Below, one piece after another: positions 1 to 9,298 of a stretch of DNA of 64,000 nt. The notes under the pieces are model-generated. The model was not told the DNA's origin, did not search any database, and was given only the letters and a program-made list of their open reading frames with translations. Source of the stretch: Spirosoma sp. SC4-14 (GTDB lineage Bacteria; Bacteroidota; Bacteroidia; Cytophagales; Spirosomataceae); contig NZ_CP147518.1 of the NCBI RefSeq assembly GCF_037201965.1, positions 2,541,001 through 2,605,000 of the forward strand. Direction: 5' to 3'. The position numbers were made by a program, and so were the translations under genes. The stretch's first letter is position 1, and every line of letters begins with the position of its first letter.

Positions 1-488
1 CGGCTCTTAAAGATTTCCCTGCCGTTAATGCTCAGATCGATGGCGACAGCATTGTCTACAATGATTTCTGCGATATTTCGATTGCTGTTTCAACCGAGCG
101 CGGCCTTGTAGTGCCAGTTATTCGCAATGCCGAGCAGATGAGTTTTGCCCAGATCGAAAAAGAAATTGTACGCCTGGCTGGTCTGGCCCGCGATAATAAG
201 CTGACCATTGATCAAATGACTGGGGGTACTTTCACCATTACGAATGGTGGTACGTTTGGTTCTATGCTCTCAACACCGATAATCAATGCACCTCAGTCGG
301 CCATTCTGGGTATGCATAATATCGTTGAGCGTCCGGTTGTGGTAAACGGCGAGATTGTTGTTCGTCCCGTTATGTACGTTGCGTTATCGTATGATCACCG
401 TATCATTGATGGTAAAGAATCGGTTAGCTTCCTTGTTCGTGTAAAACAAATTCTGGAAGATCCAGCCCGTCTGTTACTGGAAATGTAA
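1..488 (+). CDS. odhB: 2-oxo acid dehydrogenase E2 (dihydrolipoamide succinyltransferase type), 3' part
   Basis: The 5' end lies outside the window; the frame opens at base 3 and gives about 161 residues of the C-terminal catalytic domain. E2 moves the succinyl (or acyl) group from the lipoyl arm to coenzyme A in the cytoplasmic 2-oxo acid dehydrogenase complex. Seen: [36 protein letters not shown] and the active-site block [16 protein letters not shown], where the HxxxDG histidine and aspartate are intact. The [17 protein letters not shown] stretch and the ending LLLEM are typical of the succinyltransferase branch, but the lipoyl domain is not in the window, so a pyruvate or branched-chain E2 is not fully excluded. 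A matching E3 (lpdA) lies far away at 35828. The gene ends just before a strong terminator. Confidence 0.93.
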   Translation, partial: ALKDFPAVNAQIDGDSIVYNDFCDISIAVSTERGLVVPVIRNAEQMSFAQIEKEIVRLAGLARDNKLTIDQMTGGTFTITNGGTFGSMLSTPIINAPQSAILGMHNIVERPVVVNGEIVVRPVMYVALSYDHRIIDGKESVSFLVRVKQILEDPARLLLEM

Positions 489-504
489 TTTGATATTTTT
501 TAAT

Positions 505-540
505 ACAAAAAAGCCCCGCAGTGCTGCGGGGCTTTTTTGT
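505..540 (+). terminator. Rho-independent terminator after odhB
   Basis: A GC-rich stem (GCCCCGCA / TGCGGGGC) with a 4-nt loop is flanked by an A run on the left and TTTTTT on the right, 16 bases after the odhB stop. The A and T tails extend the stem, so it could also work in the other direction for the minus-strand genes that end at 549 and 749. Confidence 0.92.
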
Positions 541-548
541 ATTAAGAG

Positions 549-743
549 CTAGGATATTGCCACAGGGGAATTGCTTCTTATGTGCTCCGAAAGAAAGGCA
601 AGAAGGATGTCTTTTTCAGGAATACCCGCATCAACTAAATCAACACTGTTAGATTGATACGATGCATATCGTTTAACTAGCTCCTGAACGGTTTGCCTAT
701 ATTGGTTGATCGGACTATGATGCTACTAATCTTTGGTTGCCAT
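549..743 (-). pseudogene. XisI-family (fdxN element excision controlling factor) remnant
   Basis: Read on the minus strand from the ATG at 743, one frame gives MATKD, two stops, then about 57 residues to a TAG at 549. The first half (INQYRQTVQELVKRYASYQ) resembles the N-terminus of XisI proteins. The second half (DAGIPEKDILLAFLSEHIRS, ending SPVAIS) resembles the XisI C-terminus, where a G-[VI]-P-x-[ED]-D-I-[VL]-L-x-F block is characteristic. Full XisI proteins are about 110 residues; here the middle (about 50 residues) is missing and the ends are joined in frame. With the two stops this marks a dead gene. It starts 5 bases after the gpmI stop. No XisH partner is visible. Family assignment is from memory of the motif, not from a search. 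Confidence 0.55.
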
Positions 744-748
744 TCTCT

Positions 749-2320
749 TTACTCATTAATCAAACTCACGCCCGTCATTTCTGGCGGTTGCGGAATGCCC
801 ATAAGCTGAAGAATCGTAGGAGCAATGTCGGCAAGCTTTCCGTCGTTGAGCGTCGGGTGGTAATCGTTATCGACCAGTATACAGGGAACCAGATTCGTTG
901 TGTGTGCCGTGTTGGGCGTACCATCGTCGTTCATCATATATTCTGCATTTCCATGGTCGGCGATAATAATTGCAGAATAGCCGTTCGCCAGAGCAGCTTC
1001 CGTTACGGCCTGAGCACAGGCGTCGGCGGTTTCGGCTGCTTTAACAACTGCTTCAAATACGCCCGTGTGCCCTACCATATCGGTATTGGCAAAATTCAGA
1101 CAGATAAAATCAGTTTCAGCTTTCTGAAGCTCAGGAATGATGGCATCACGAATGTCGAAAGCCGCCATTTCGGGCTTCTGATCGTAGGTTTTAACGGGAA
1201 TTGTTGTCGGATTGCCTTGCTCATCGTAGATAGTCATTTCTTTCGGTGAAGGACATAAAAGGCGTTTTTCACCCGCAAATGGCTCTTCGCGACCTCCCGA
1301 AAAGAAGAACGTAACGTGCGGATATTTTTCCGTTTCGGCAATGCGAATCTGCGTACGACCCGCTCCGGCAATGACTTCGCCCAGCGTTTTTTCCAGGTTG
1401 TCTTTGTCAAAAATGACCTTTACGCCCGTAAATTCACTGTCGTAGTTAGTCATGGTGATGTAATCCAGCGACAGTTTCTTCATGCCCTGATCAGGGAAAT
1501 CTTTCTGAGTCAGCGCCTGGGTTATTTCGCGGCCACGGTCGGTGCGGAAGTTAAAACAAAGCACTACGTCGCCCTCTTCAATAACGGCCACTGGCGAGCC
1601 ATCGGCTTTTGTCAGAATGATTGGCTTTACAAACTCATCGGTCACGCCAGCGTCGTAGGAAGCCTGCAATGCTCCAATCGCATCGAGAGTTGGCTGCCCA
1701 ACGCCATTGACCATGGCATCGTAAGCAACTTTTACGCGCTCCCAGCGGTTGTCGCGGTCCATGGCATAGTAGCGGCCTACTACACTGGCTAGTTGCCCCG
1801 TTGTGCTGGCCATATGAGCCTGCAGATCGGTCAGGTAACCAACGCCACCTTTGGGGTCTGTGTCGCGTCCGTCGGTAAAGGCATGCACAAACACGTTGGT
1901 TAGGCCATGGGCATTGGCTATTGATAGCAAGCCTTTCAAATGATCGATATGAGCATGAACACCACCATCTGAAACAAGACCGATGAAATGGACTTTTTTA
2001 CCCTGCTCTTTCGCATAATTGAGAGCATCGACCAGCACCGGTTCGTTGTCGAGCGTATGCTCTTCAACAGCTTTGTTGATTTTTACCAGGTCCTGATACA
2101 CGATCCGACCCGCTCCCAGATTCATGTGGCCTACTTCTGAATTACCCATTTGACCAGCGGGCAGACCAACTGCCAGACCTGATGCTTCCAGTGTGCTGTG
2201 AGCATAGTTCGGGTATAGCGAGTTTATAAACGGTGTATTCGCTGCTTCGATAGCCGACACGTCGGGCTTTAAGGGAATTCCCCAACCGTCGAGGATGATA
2301 AGGATGACTTTTTTGTTCAT
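749..2320 (-). CDS. gpmI: 2,3-bisphosphoglycerate-independent phosphoglycerate mutase
   Basis: Interconverts 3- and 2-phosphoglycerate in glycolysis using two Mn ions and a phosphoserine intermediate; cytoplasmic. The 523 residues match the family length (about 510-525). Seen: N-terminal metal site in ILIILDGWGIP, catalytic serine in AGQMGNSEVGHMNLG, the transferase insert with FTDGRDTDP and GRYYAMDRDNRWERV, FNFRTDRGREI, and the C-terminal metal sites in NFANTDMVGHTG and IIADHGNAEYM. The start ATG at 2320 sits directly upstream of MNKKVILII, and the 5' flank is a hairpin repeat. Enolase, the next enzyme of the pathway, is encoded upstream on the same strand at 3369-4649, so the run may be partly co-transcribed, though two hairpin-bearing gaps intervene. 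Confidence 0.97.
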   Translation of the reverse strand: MNKKVILIILDGWGIPLKPDVSAIEAANTPFINSLYPNYAHSTLEASGLAVGLPAGQMGNSEVGHMNLGAGRIVYQDLVKINKAVEEHTLDNEPVLVDALNYAKEQGKKVHFIGLVSDGGVHAHIDHLKGLLSIANAHGLTNVFVHAFTDGRDTDPKGGVGYLTDLQAHMASTTGQLASVVGRYYAMDRDNRWERVKVAYDAMVNGVGQPTLDAIGALQASYDAGVTDEFVKPIILTKADGSPVAVIEEGDVVLCFNFRTDRGREITQALTQKDFPDQGMKKLSLDYITMTNYDSEFTGVKVIFDKDNLEKTLGEVIAGAGRTQIRIAETEKYPHVTFFFSGGREEPFAGEKRLLCPSPKEMTIYDEQGNPTTIPVKTYDQKPEMAAFDIRDAIIPELQKAETDFICLNFANTDMVGHTGVFEAVVKAAETADACAQAVTEAALANGYSAIIIADHGNAEYMMNDDGTPNTAHTTNLVPCILVDNDYHPTLNDGKLADIAPTILQLMGIPQPPEMTGVSLINE

Positions 2321-2337
2321 AATATGTTGAATTATTG

Positions 2338-2400
2338 AATGATTGAGTTGTTGAATGATTGAATAGAACTACAATTCAATCATTTAACAATTCAATCATT
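2338..2400. repeat. 27-bp AT-rich inverted repeat between gpmI and the phosphatase gene
   Basis: The arms 2338-2364 and 2374-2400 pair over 27 positions with two mismatches, which become G-U pairs if the plus strand is transcribed; the loop is 9 nt. Each arm is made of repeats of the word TTGAATGA/ATTGAAT. The right arm runs into the 3' end of the phosphatase gene, so that gene's stop codon (2392-2394) and last codons are part of the repeat. Confidence 0.8.
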
Positions 2401-2898
2401 CGATAAAGACTTAAACTGATGTTGCTGATCCAGATAGGTAAGAAGCTGGCGGCAGCAACGTGAAACGATTTGATAGACTTCTTCAAAAACTTCGGGGCCT
2501 TCATAGTATGGATCAGGCACATTGGGCTCGTCGCTAACGTCGGGGTCAAATTCGCGAAGCAGAAAGATGGTATCGTTGGTATATAATCCAGTGCTACGGT
2601 AGTTTAACTTCTCGATAGCTTCCAGATTTTGCTCATCCATCGCTACGAAATAGTCGAACTGAGCCAGATCGTCGCCTGTCATACGGCGGGCGCGGTGTGT
2701 GAGTGTCAGGCCGTGTTCGAGGGCATTGGCGCGGGTGCGGTGGTCGGGGAGCTGGCCAATATGATAAGATGCGGTTCCGGCCGAGTCGCAGGAAACAAAA
2801 TTACTCAGCCCTGCTTCTTCAACCTGCGTCCGAAAAACTCCTTCGGCTACTGGCGACCGACAAATATTGCCGTAACAGACGAAGAGTACGTTTATCAT
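2392..2898 (-). CDS. Low-molecular-weight protein-tyrosine phosphatase
   Basis: Hydrolyses phosphotyrosine (arsenate-reductase/LMW-PTP fold); in bacteria it often counteracts tyrosine kinases in envelope or exopolysaccharide control, but the target here is unknown. Seen: the P-loop VCYGNICRSPVAEG, which is the CX5R(S/T) signature right at the N-terminus, and the general-acid aspartate in the DPYYEG block. Length is about 168 residues, normal for the family. I place the start at the ATG at 2898 (MINVLFVC) rather than a TTG two codons upstream. The last codons (SND-stop) fall in the arm of a hairpin repeat, so the C-terminus has probably been rewritten by the repeat. Upstream is the FtsB-like gene, with a hairpin between. 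Confidence 0.93.
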   Translation of the reverse strand: MINVLFVCYGNICRSPVAEGVFRTQVEEAGLSNFVSCDSAGTASYHIGQLPDHRTRANALEHGLTLTHRARRMTGDDLAQFDYFVAMDEQNLEAIEKLNYRSTGLYTNDTIFLLREFDPDVSDEPNVPDPYYEGPEVFEEVYQIVSRCCRQLLTYLDQQHQFKSLSND

Positions 2899-2913
2899 GG
2901 GCAAAGGGCAGAA

Positions 2914-2964
2914 GGCCTGGAGCTTAGGGCAGGGAGGGATACTCTATGCCCTAAGCTCCAGGCC
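2914..2964. repeat. 18-bp perfect inverted repeat (intergenic hairpin)
   Basis: Arms 2914-2931 and 2947-2964 are exact complements around a 15-nt loop. It fills the gap between the FtsB-like stop (2970) and the phosphatase start (2898), both minus strand. The loop-side word GGGCAGGGAGGG (2927-2938) recurs exactly at 3288-3299 in the next intergenic repeat. Confidence 0.85.
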
Positions 2965-2969
2965 CTTCG

Positions 2970-3281
2970 CTATTTCTCAATGGGATTATTATTTTCGTCG
3001 ACAATAACGAAAATATCTTCGGTTGGCTTTTTCATCAGGTACTTCTCCCTGGCGAATTTTTCGCGCAGCCGATCGTTGCCTAATACTTCTTTCCGCTCAG
3101 TTTGTATTTGCCTGATTTGAGTTTGATAGAACTCCGCTTCGTTTTCCAGTTCATGAAGTTTCCACCAGTTACTGATTTGGGTTGGAAGATCATTTGCATC
3201 AAAAAAAGTCATCCAAACCAGTAGCCCCAGGCCAGTGGCAACATAAAAATTGCGGAAGTATGAGAGCAAACGGCTGAACAT
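2970..3281 (-). CDS. FtsB/DivIC-like septum formation initiator
   Basis: A small single-pass membrane protein of about 103 residues. Seen: a short N-terminal tail, one transmembrane segment around residues 11-28 (NFYVATGLGLLVWMTFFDAN), then a charged helix likely to form a coiled coil (LENEAEFYQTQIRQIQTERK) and the block REKFAREKYLMKKPTEDIFV, which fits the conserved end of the FtsB/DivIC family. In the divisome this protein pairs with FtsL and bridges to FtsQ and FtsWI. The start is set at the ATG at 3281 (MFSRLL). A reading that starts 7 codons further up is encoded inside a G-rich repeat and is unlikely. It lies directly downstream of eno, the same eno-ftsB order as in enterobacteria. Confidence 0.85.
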   Translation of the reverse strand: MFSRLLSYFRNFYVATGLGLLVWMTFFDANDLPTQISNWWKLHELENEAEFYQTQIRQIQTERKEVLGNDRLREKFAREKYLMKKPTEDIFVIVDENNNPIEK

Positions 3282-3282
3282 G

Positions 3283-3360
3283 GCTTGGGGCAGGGAGGGC
3301 ATGGAGCGGGGAGGGCTTGGGGTAGGGTGCGTTTGTTACCCCATGCCCCAAGCCCTTCGC
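3283..3360. repeat. G-rich imperfect inverted repeat between eno and the FtsB-like gene
   Basis: The left part contains two copies of GGCTTGGGG (3282-3290 and 3314-3322) and the words CAGGGAGGG and GGGGAGGG. The right part, CCCCATGCCCCAAGCCC (3339-3355), is complementary to the left words with small gaps. It shares the exact 12-mer GGGCAGGGAGGG with the hairpin at 2914-2964. Confidence 0.7.
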
Positions 3361-3368
3361 CCAGCGCA

Positions 3369-4667
<1,299 letters not shown>

Positions 4668-4874
4668 TTAACAACGAAAAAGCCAATTTTTTCGGCCATG
4701 ACTACCAAGTCATTAGGCTGATTGGCAAAACCGCAGCAAAGTAACAAAATACGGGGCAAAAGTTTTAGTATAGCTATGGATTTAGGACATTGGATGCTGG
4801 AAATTGGACATTAGTAAAGTCAGTGCGGGTTAATTTATTCAACAAGCCAGGTCTCGTAGCCAGTAGTTAGCTTC

Positions 4875-6461
4875 CTACTTCCCATAACCCGGCCCCATCA
4901 GTAGCTGGCCAGGACGTTGGCCGGTATGTTTGCTGTTTTCGACTACGGGGGTGCCATTGACCAGCACCCATGAGATACCGGTCGTGTAGGCATGAGGCTG
5001 TTCGTAAGTGGCACGATCAGAAACGGTTTTTTCGTCGAACAGAACAATGTCGGCCGCATAACCCGGGCGCAATAACCCTCGATCGGCCAGCCGAAAGCGC
5101 TGGGCAGGCAGCGAGGTCATGCGCCGGACCGCTTCTTCGAGCGGAAGCACGTGGCGCTCGCGTACATAACGCCCCAATACCCGCGCATTGGTACCGTAGG
5201 CGCGTGGATGTGGCATTCCCGAACCTAGTTTGGCAACACCCGCGTCGGAGGCTACCATTGTGTTAGGATAGCGCAGAATGTTTTCAATGTCCGTTTCCGA
5301 CATGGTGTGATAGACCATCTGAATACGTTTCAGTTTAGCTTGCTCCATCAGGTCCATGATCAGATCGGCTTCCGTTTCGGCAGAGTTTTTTCGCCCCAGT
5401 TTCTGATTGATTTTGCTTATGCTTAAGCCATTGAATGTCGTATCGGGTTTGAAGCTGGAAACGACCGCGTATTCATAATTTGGGCGCAGGTTCTTCGTTA
5501 GGCCATCCAGCATTTCGCCCCGAATTTTGGTACGGGCAGCCGGATCATGGAAGCGGGCCAGCACAGCCGAATCACCATCGGCCAACGCCCACGACGGTAT
5601 GATGCTTTCGAGCGATGTGCTGGAAGCAGTGTAGGGATATTGATCGACCGTTACGTCGAGCCCTTCGCGACGGGCCGCTTCGACCAGCTCTACTGTTTCG
5701 GTACTTTTTCCCCAAAGCGGTTTGCTGGCTACTTTGAAATGCGAAATCTCGACGGGTATTTTGGCCTCCCGACTAATAAGAATAGCTTCTTCTATGGCCT
5801 GTTTCACATTTTGGCCTTCGTTTCGGATGTGCGAAGCGTAGAGCCCTCCATAGCGCGATGCTTTTTTTGCCAGATTGACCACTTCGGGCGTTCGGGCATA
5901 AGTGCCGGGTGTGTAGATAAGCCCCGTCGACAGGCCAACGGCCCCATCTTTCATCGCTTGTTCGATCAGGGCTTCCATTTCGGCCTGTTCGCGGGGGGTG
6001 GGCTCGCGGAATGCCATTTTCATGACTTTCATTCGAACCGTATTGTGGCCAATCAATGACCCAACATTAATGGAAATTCCCTGTAAACGAAGCGAATCGA
6101 AGTAAGTACGCAGATTAGGACTTGAACCACCACAGTTGCCGGTGATTACTGTGGTGACACCATCATAAATGAAATTAGGGGCTTCGGGCTGAGCTTCCAG
6201 GCTGCCTTCTACGTGTGCATGTACGTCGATGAAACCGGGAGCTACAATAAGTCCACTAGCGTCGATGATGCGTTTGGCTTGTGACGGGTCGATGGTGCCA
6301 ACCTGTACAATCCGGCCATTTTGCACCGCAATATCGGCATACATCCAGGGGTTACCCGTACCATCGACAACCCGCCCGTTTTTAATGACAAGGTCATACG
6401 ATTGGGCACCGACAAAATGGGACAGAAAAAGAAATAGACTAAGAAAGAAATAATGGTGCTG
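4875..6461 (-). CDS. D-aminoacylase / N-acyl-D-amino-acid deacylase (exported amidohydrolase)
   Basis: Amidohydrolase-superfamily enzyme that removes the acyl group from N-acyl-D-amino acids, Zn-dependent. From the ATG at 6461 the product is 528 residues with a signal peptide (MQHHYFFLSLFLFLSHFVGA, then Q), so a periplasmic location is expected. Seen: NGRVVDGTGNPW, the metal pair in FIDVHAHVEG, the cysteine ligand in VITGNCGGSS typical of D-aminoacylases, GLSTGLIYTPGTYA, YASHIRNEG, EISHFKVASK, DQYPYTASST and the late aspartate in MVASDAGVAKLG. An ATG 11 codons further up would only lengthen the tail before the signal peptide. Likely roles are scavenging of D-amino-acid derivatives or peptide stems; the true substrate cannot be read from sequence. 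Confidence 0.92.
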   Translation of the reverse strand, partial: QHHYFFLSLFLFLSHFVGAQSYDLVIKNGRVVDGTGNPWMYADIAVQNGRIVQVGTIDPSQAKRIIDASGLIVAPGFIDVHAHVEGSLEAQPEAPNFIYDGVTTVITGNCGGSSPNLRTYFDSLRLQGISINVGSLIGHNTVRMKVMKMAFREPTPREQAEMEALIEQAMKDGAVGLSTGLIYTPGTYARTPEVVNLAKKASRYGGLYASHIRNEGQNVKQAIEEAILISREAKIPVEISHFKVASKPLWGKSTETVELVEAARREGLDVTVDQYPYTASSTSLESIIPSWALADGDSAVLARFHDPAARTKIRGEMLDGLTKNLRPNYEYAVVSSFKPDTTFNGLSISKINQKLGRKNSAETEADLIMDLMEQAKLKRIQMVYHTMSETDIENILRYPNTMVASDAGVAKLGSGMPHPRAYGTNARVLGRYVRERHVLPLEEAVRRMTSLPAQRFRLADRGLLRPGYAADIVLFDEKTVSDRATYEQPHAYTTGISWVLVNGTPVVENSKHTGQRPGQLLMGPGYGK

Positions 6462-6576
6462 CATCAGCTTGTAGAGGAAGTTAAGAAACGGCAATTGGTT
6501 ATCAATATGGCCGTTTTTTTGCTTAAAATCAAATTCTCTACAAAGCCATGATTGTTGTTATGAACGAACATGGACA

Positions 6577-6630
6577 AGTCGATAACCCGGCCCCAGCGAT
6601 GGCTGGTCAACTGGGGTACGGTTATCGACT
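6577..6630. terminator. Two-part hairpin downstream of the DinB gene
   Basis: An 11-bp outer stem (AGTCGATAACC 6577-6587 with its complement 6620-6630) encloses a 6-bp inner stem (CCCCAG 6591-6596 / CTGGGG 6611-6616). It begins 9 bases past the DinB stop on the minus strand. There is no T run, so it may be a repeat element or a factor-assisted terminator. Confidence 0.6.
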
Positions 6631-6639
6631 CGTATCATT

Positions 6640-7152
6640 TTAGTTAAACGATGGTTCGTCGGCACTTGGGCCATAGCTGCCCGGAATTGGAACATTGAGC
6701 AGCCGTAGAAAAACGCCTAACTGGGCACGGTGATGTACAATCTGGCAGAGCGCCATACGGATTACTTCGTGCCTGGGCGATACGCTATAGACCTGATCGC
6801 CATTGCGGAGTGTCCAGGGTTTGTTAAGGACCGCTTCATTGTCGGCTACTAACTGCGATTTGCCATTTTCAAGGCAAGTCTCAAAATACGACAACAATTC
6901 GTCCGTGTTGTTAATAAGCGGTTCCTGATACGGGTTTTTCGCAAAATCGAGTTCGTCGGTTGTTAAGGCTATGGTTGCCCAGGTAGGCAAATCGGCAATG
7001 TGCGTTGCCAGCCGCCGAATGGTCATGCTTTTTTCGTGCGGTTGGAAGTCGTACTTGTCGTTGGGAATACGCTGTAGCATTTTGCGGGTTGTTTGTGCTT
7101 CCTGCTCCATTTCCTTCAAAAACATGGGGATCAGTTCCATAGGATTGTTCAT
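6640..7152 (-). CDS. DinB-family protein
   Basis: 170 residues with the DinB four-helix fold pattern, a family of putative metal-dependent enzymes that includes thiol transferases. The three-histidine site is suggested by LATHIADLPTWA near residue 50 and by IVHHRAQLGVFLRLLNVPIP near residue 145. The SYGPSADEP ending is common in this family. No signal peptide, so cytoplasmic. A second, shorter DinB gene lies at 41572-42027; the two are only distantly alike. An exact Bacteroidota -7 box lies 16 bases upstream. Function and substrate unknown. Confidence 0.88.
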   Translation of the reverse strand: MNNPMELIPMFLKEMEQEAQTTRKMLQRIPNDKYDFQPHEKSMTIRRLATHIADLPTWATIALTTDELDFAKNPYQEPLINNTDELLSYFETCLENGKSQLVADNEAVLNKPWTLRNGDQVYSVSPRHEVIRMALCQIVHHRAQLGVFLRLLNVPIPGSYGPSADEPSFN

Positions 7153-7168
7153 TCGTTTATTGATGAAA

Positions 7169-7176
7169 CAAAGGTA
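7169..7176 (-). promoter_or_regulatory. Bacteroidota -7 box for the DinB gene
   Basis: On the minus strand 7176-7169 reads TACCTTTG, an exact match to TAnnTTTG, 16 bases before the DinB ATG. I find no good -33 TTG at the usual spacing, so only the -7 element is supported. Confidence 0.4.
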
Positions 7177-7293
7177 GAACCAGCCTATGACAGCCCTATG
7201 TCAGTAGCTTTTGCGACTTGCCCACAGAATCAACCAAAAATTTCATTTACCTTGCACTAGCGCCTGTTGTTGCCCGGAAATTACCTCTGATCT

Positions 7294-9240
7294 ATGAAGC
7301 AATTGCTGTTTCTTGCCCTAATCTCTACTGCAATTACGGGTTTTGTCCGAGCGGCTACCCCTATTTTCTCAACACCCCTGAGCCCTCGATTAGCCAACTA
7401 TCAGATCGATGTAAAACTAGATCCGATCTCCAAAAAACTCGATGGCCGCGAAACGCTGACGTGGCGAAATCCATCGGATGAGGTGATTCGGGAGTTGCGG
7501 TTTCATTTATATCTGAATGCATTTCGGAATGATCAGTCGACGTTTATGCGCGAATCGGGCGGGCAGTTGCGAGGTGACCAGATCGATCGAAATTCGAAGG
7601 ATGATCCGTATGGGTATATGGAGGTGGTGTCGATAAAAACCAATGGGGAAGCACTAGCCTATGAATACGTTCAGCCCGACGATCAGAATAAAGACGATCA
7701 TACGGTAATTCGTGTTCCACTGAGTAAACCCGTGGCACCGGGCGAAACCATCAGACTCGCTATTAATTTCCGGGCTAAGCTGCCCAAAATTTTTGCCCGA
7801 ACGGGCTTTAGCCGCGACTTTTTTCTGGTTGGCCAGTGGTTTCCTAAAATTGGAGTGTATGAACCTGCCGGAACCCGGTATGCCAAACAGGGCCAATGGA
7901 ATTGCCATCAGTTTCATGCACACTCCGAATTCTACGCCGACTATGGTGTTTACGACGTCAATATCACGACGCCTAAAGACTACTGGGTGAGTGCCACGGG
8001 ACTGTTCCAATCGGAAAAAATGCATGCTAACGGCACCAAAACCATTCTGTATCACGCCGAAGATGTGGTTGATTTTGCCTGGACGGCGTCACCGCATTTT
8101 CAGGTCGTAAACGACACCTGGAAACGCCCCTCGGGTGGAACCGTAGCTATCGAACTAGTCATGCAGCCGGAGCATCTGCATCAGGCGCAGCGACATCTGG
8201 ATGCCGCTAAAGCTGCACTGGCGTATTTCGATAAACACATGGGCAAATATCCGTTTCCAAACCTGACCATTGTTGACCCACCCTTGCACGCCAGCGGATC
8301 GTTTGGTATGGAATACCCAACCTTCATCACGGCCGGAACGGCCTGGTTTTTACCCGCCGGTGCCCGGTTCCCCGAACTGGTAACGATCCATGAATTTGGC
8401 CATCAGTATTTTATGCAACTGATTGCCTCCAACGAATTCGAAGAGGCCTGGCTCGACGAAGGGTTCAACCAGTATTACGAAGGTCGGATTATGGACGAAA
8501 CCTATGGCATACGGTCGTCGCAAATTGATCTGTTTGGCTTTAAGATGGGCGATATGGAAAGCTCCCGCGATAGTTACGTACATCAGGACAATCCGGCCAT
8601 TGGATCGTCGTTTGGCAATACCTGGCAATTGCCCGATGGTCAATATGGTGTGTTGACCTATTCCAAAACGGCAACCTGGCTCAAAACACTCGAAGGGCTG
8701 GTTGGTCGCCCTGTACTGGATGAGATCATGCAGACATACTTTATCCGCTGGAAATTCAAACATCCTGATGCCGACAATTTTATTGCGATTGTGAACGAAG
8801 TTGTGGGCAGGCGGCTCGGTACCAAATATGGCCCGAACATGAACTGGTTTTTTGAAGAAGCACTATATGGCGACCAGGTTGTTGACTATGAATTGATCTC
8901 GATTAAAAACCGCAGACAGAATGGTGTTCTGCAGGGCGTCGTAACGGTTCAGCGAAATGAAGATGGCAAAATGCCGGTCGATGTGCTGGTGCATTTCGAT
9001 AATGGCAAAGAACTGATGCTGTTCTGGGATGGCAAAGCCCGGCAGCGTCAGTTTGTGCTGACCGAAAATGCAAAAGTGCTATGGGCCGCCGTTGATCCGA
9101 AGCAGAAGATTTATATGGATACCAACCTCAACAATAATAGCCTGACGCTTGAACCATCGTCGGCTCCGGCTGCTAAATTTGCAGCTAAGTTTCTGTTCTG
9201 GATCGAAAACTGGATGCAGTGGCTGGCCTGGCTGGCATAA
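7294..9240 (+). CDS. M1-family (gluzincin) metallopeptidase, exported
   Basis: Zinc aminopeptidase of family M1. The 648 residues start with a signal peptide (MKQLLFLALISTAITGFVRA). The N-terminal beta domain begins LANYQIDVKLDPISKKLDGR. The exopeptidase-like GxMEN position reads GSFGMEYP (about residue 337), so the final N is replaced by Y, as in several non-classical M1 members. The zinc site is H366-EFG-H370 followed by 18 residues and E389 in AWLDEGFNQYYEG, which is intact. The late tyrosine may lie in the PDGQYGVLTYSKTATWL segment. Expected to act in the periplasm on peptides. The next gene, nuoC, begins 58 bases downstream but looks unrelated. Confidence 0.93.
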   Translation: MKQLLFLALISTAITGFVRAATPIFSTPLSPRLANYQIDVKLDPISKKLDGRETLTWRNPSDEVIRELRFHLYLNAFRNDQSTFMRESGGQLRGDQIDRNSKDDPYGYMEVVSIKTNGEALAYEYVQPDDQNKDDHTVIRVPLSKPVAPGETIRLAINFRAKLPKIFARTGFSRDFFLVGQWFPKIGVYEPAGTRYAKQGQWNCHQFHAHSEFYADYGVYDVNITTPKDYWVSATGLFQSEKMHANGTKTILYHAEDVVDFAWTASPHFQVVNDTWKRPSGGTVAIELVMQPEHLHQAQRHLDAAKAALAYFDKHMGKYPFPNLTIVDPPLHASGSFGMEYPTFITAGTAWFLPAGARFPELVTIHEFGHQYFMQLIASNEFEEAWLDEGFNQYYEGRIMDETYGIRSSQIDLFGFKMGDMESSRDSYVHQDNPAIGSSFGNTWQLPDGQYGVLTYSKTATWLKTLEGLVGRPVLDEIMQTYFIRWKFKHPDADNFIAIVNEVVGRRLGTKYGPNMNWFFEEALYGDQVVDYELISIKNRRQNGVLQGVVTVQRNEDGKMPVDVLVHFDNGKELMLFWDGKARQRQFVLTENAKVLWAAVDPKQKIYMDTNLNNNSLTLEPSSAPAAKFAAKFLFWIENWMQWLAWLA

Positions 9241-9298
9241 GTGGGGTTGAAACCTAAAAGTGAACCATGTTGAGGCCGTTTAGCCTCAGTTCTGAACT

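Noticed and set aside
737-1249. Plus-strand open frame of 170 codons
   Set aside because: It is antisense to gpmI, whose motifs and length are complete; the plus-strand translation has no family likeness. The same holds for most long frames antisense to eno, lpdA, purF, glmS and the SusC genes.
3282-3302. Seven extra N-terminal codons of the FtsB-like gene
   Set aside because: They are encoded by the G-rich intergenic repeat; the ATG at 3281 directly precedes the conserved part.
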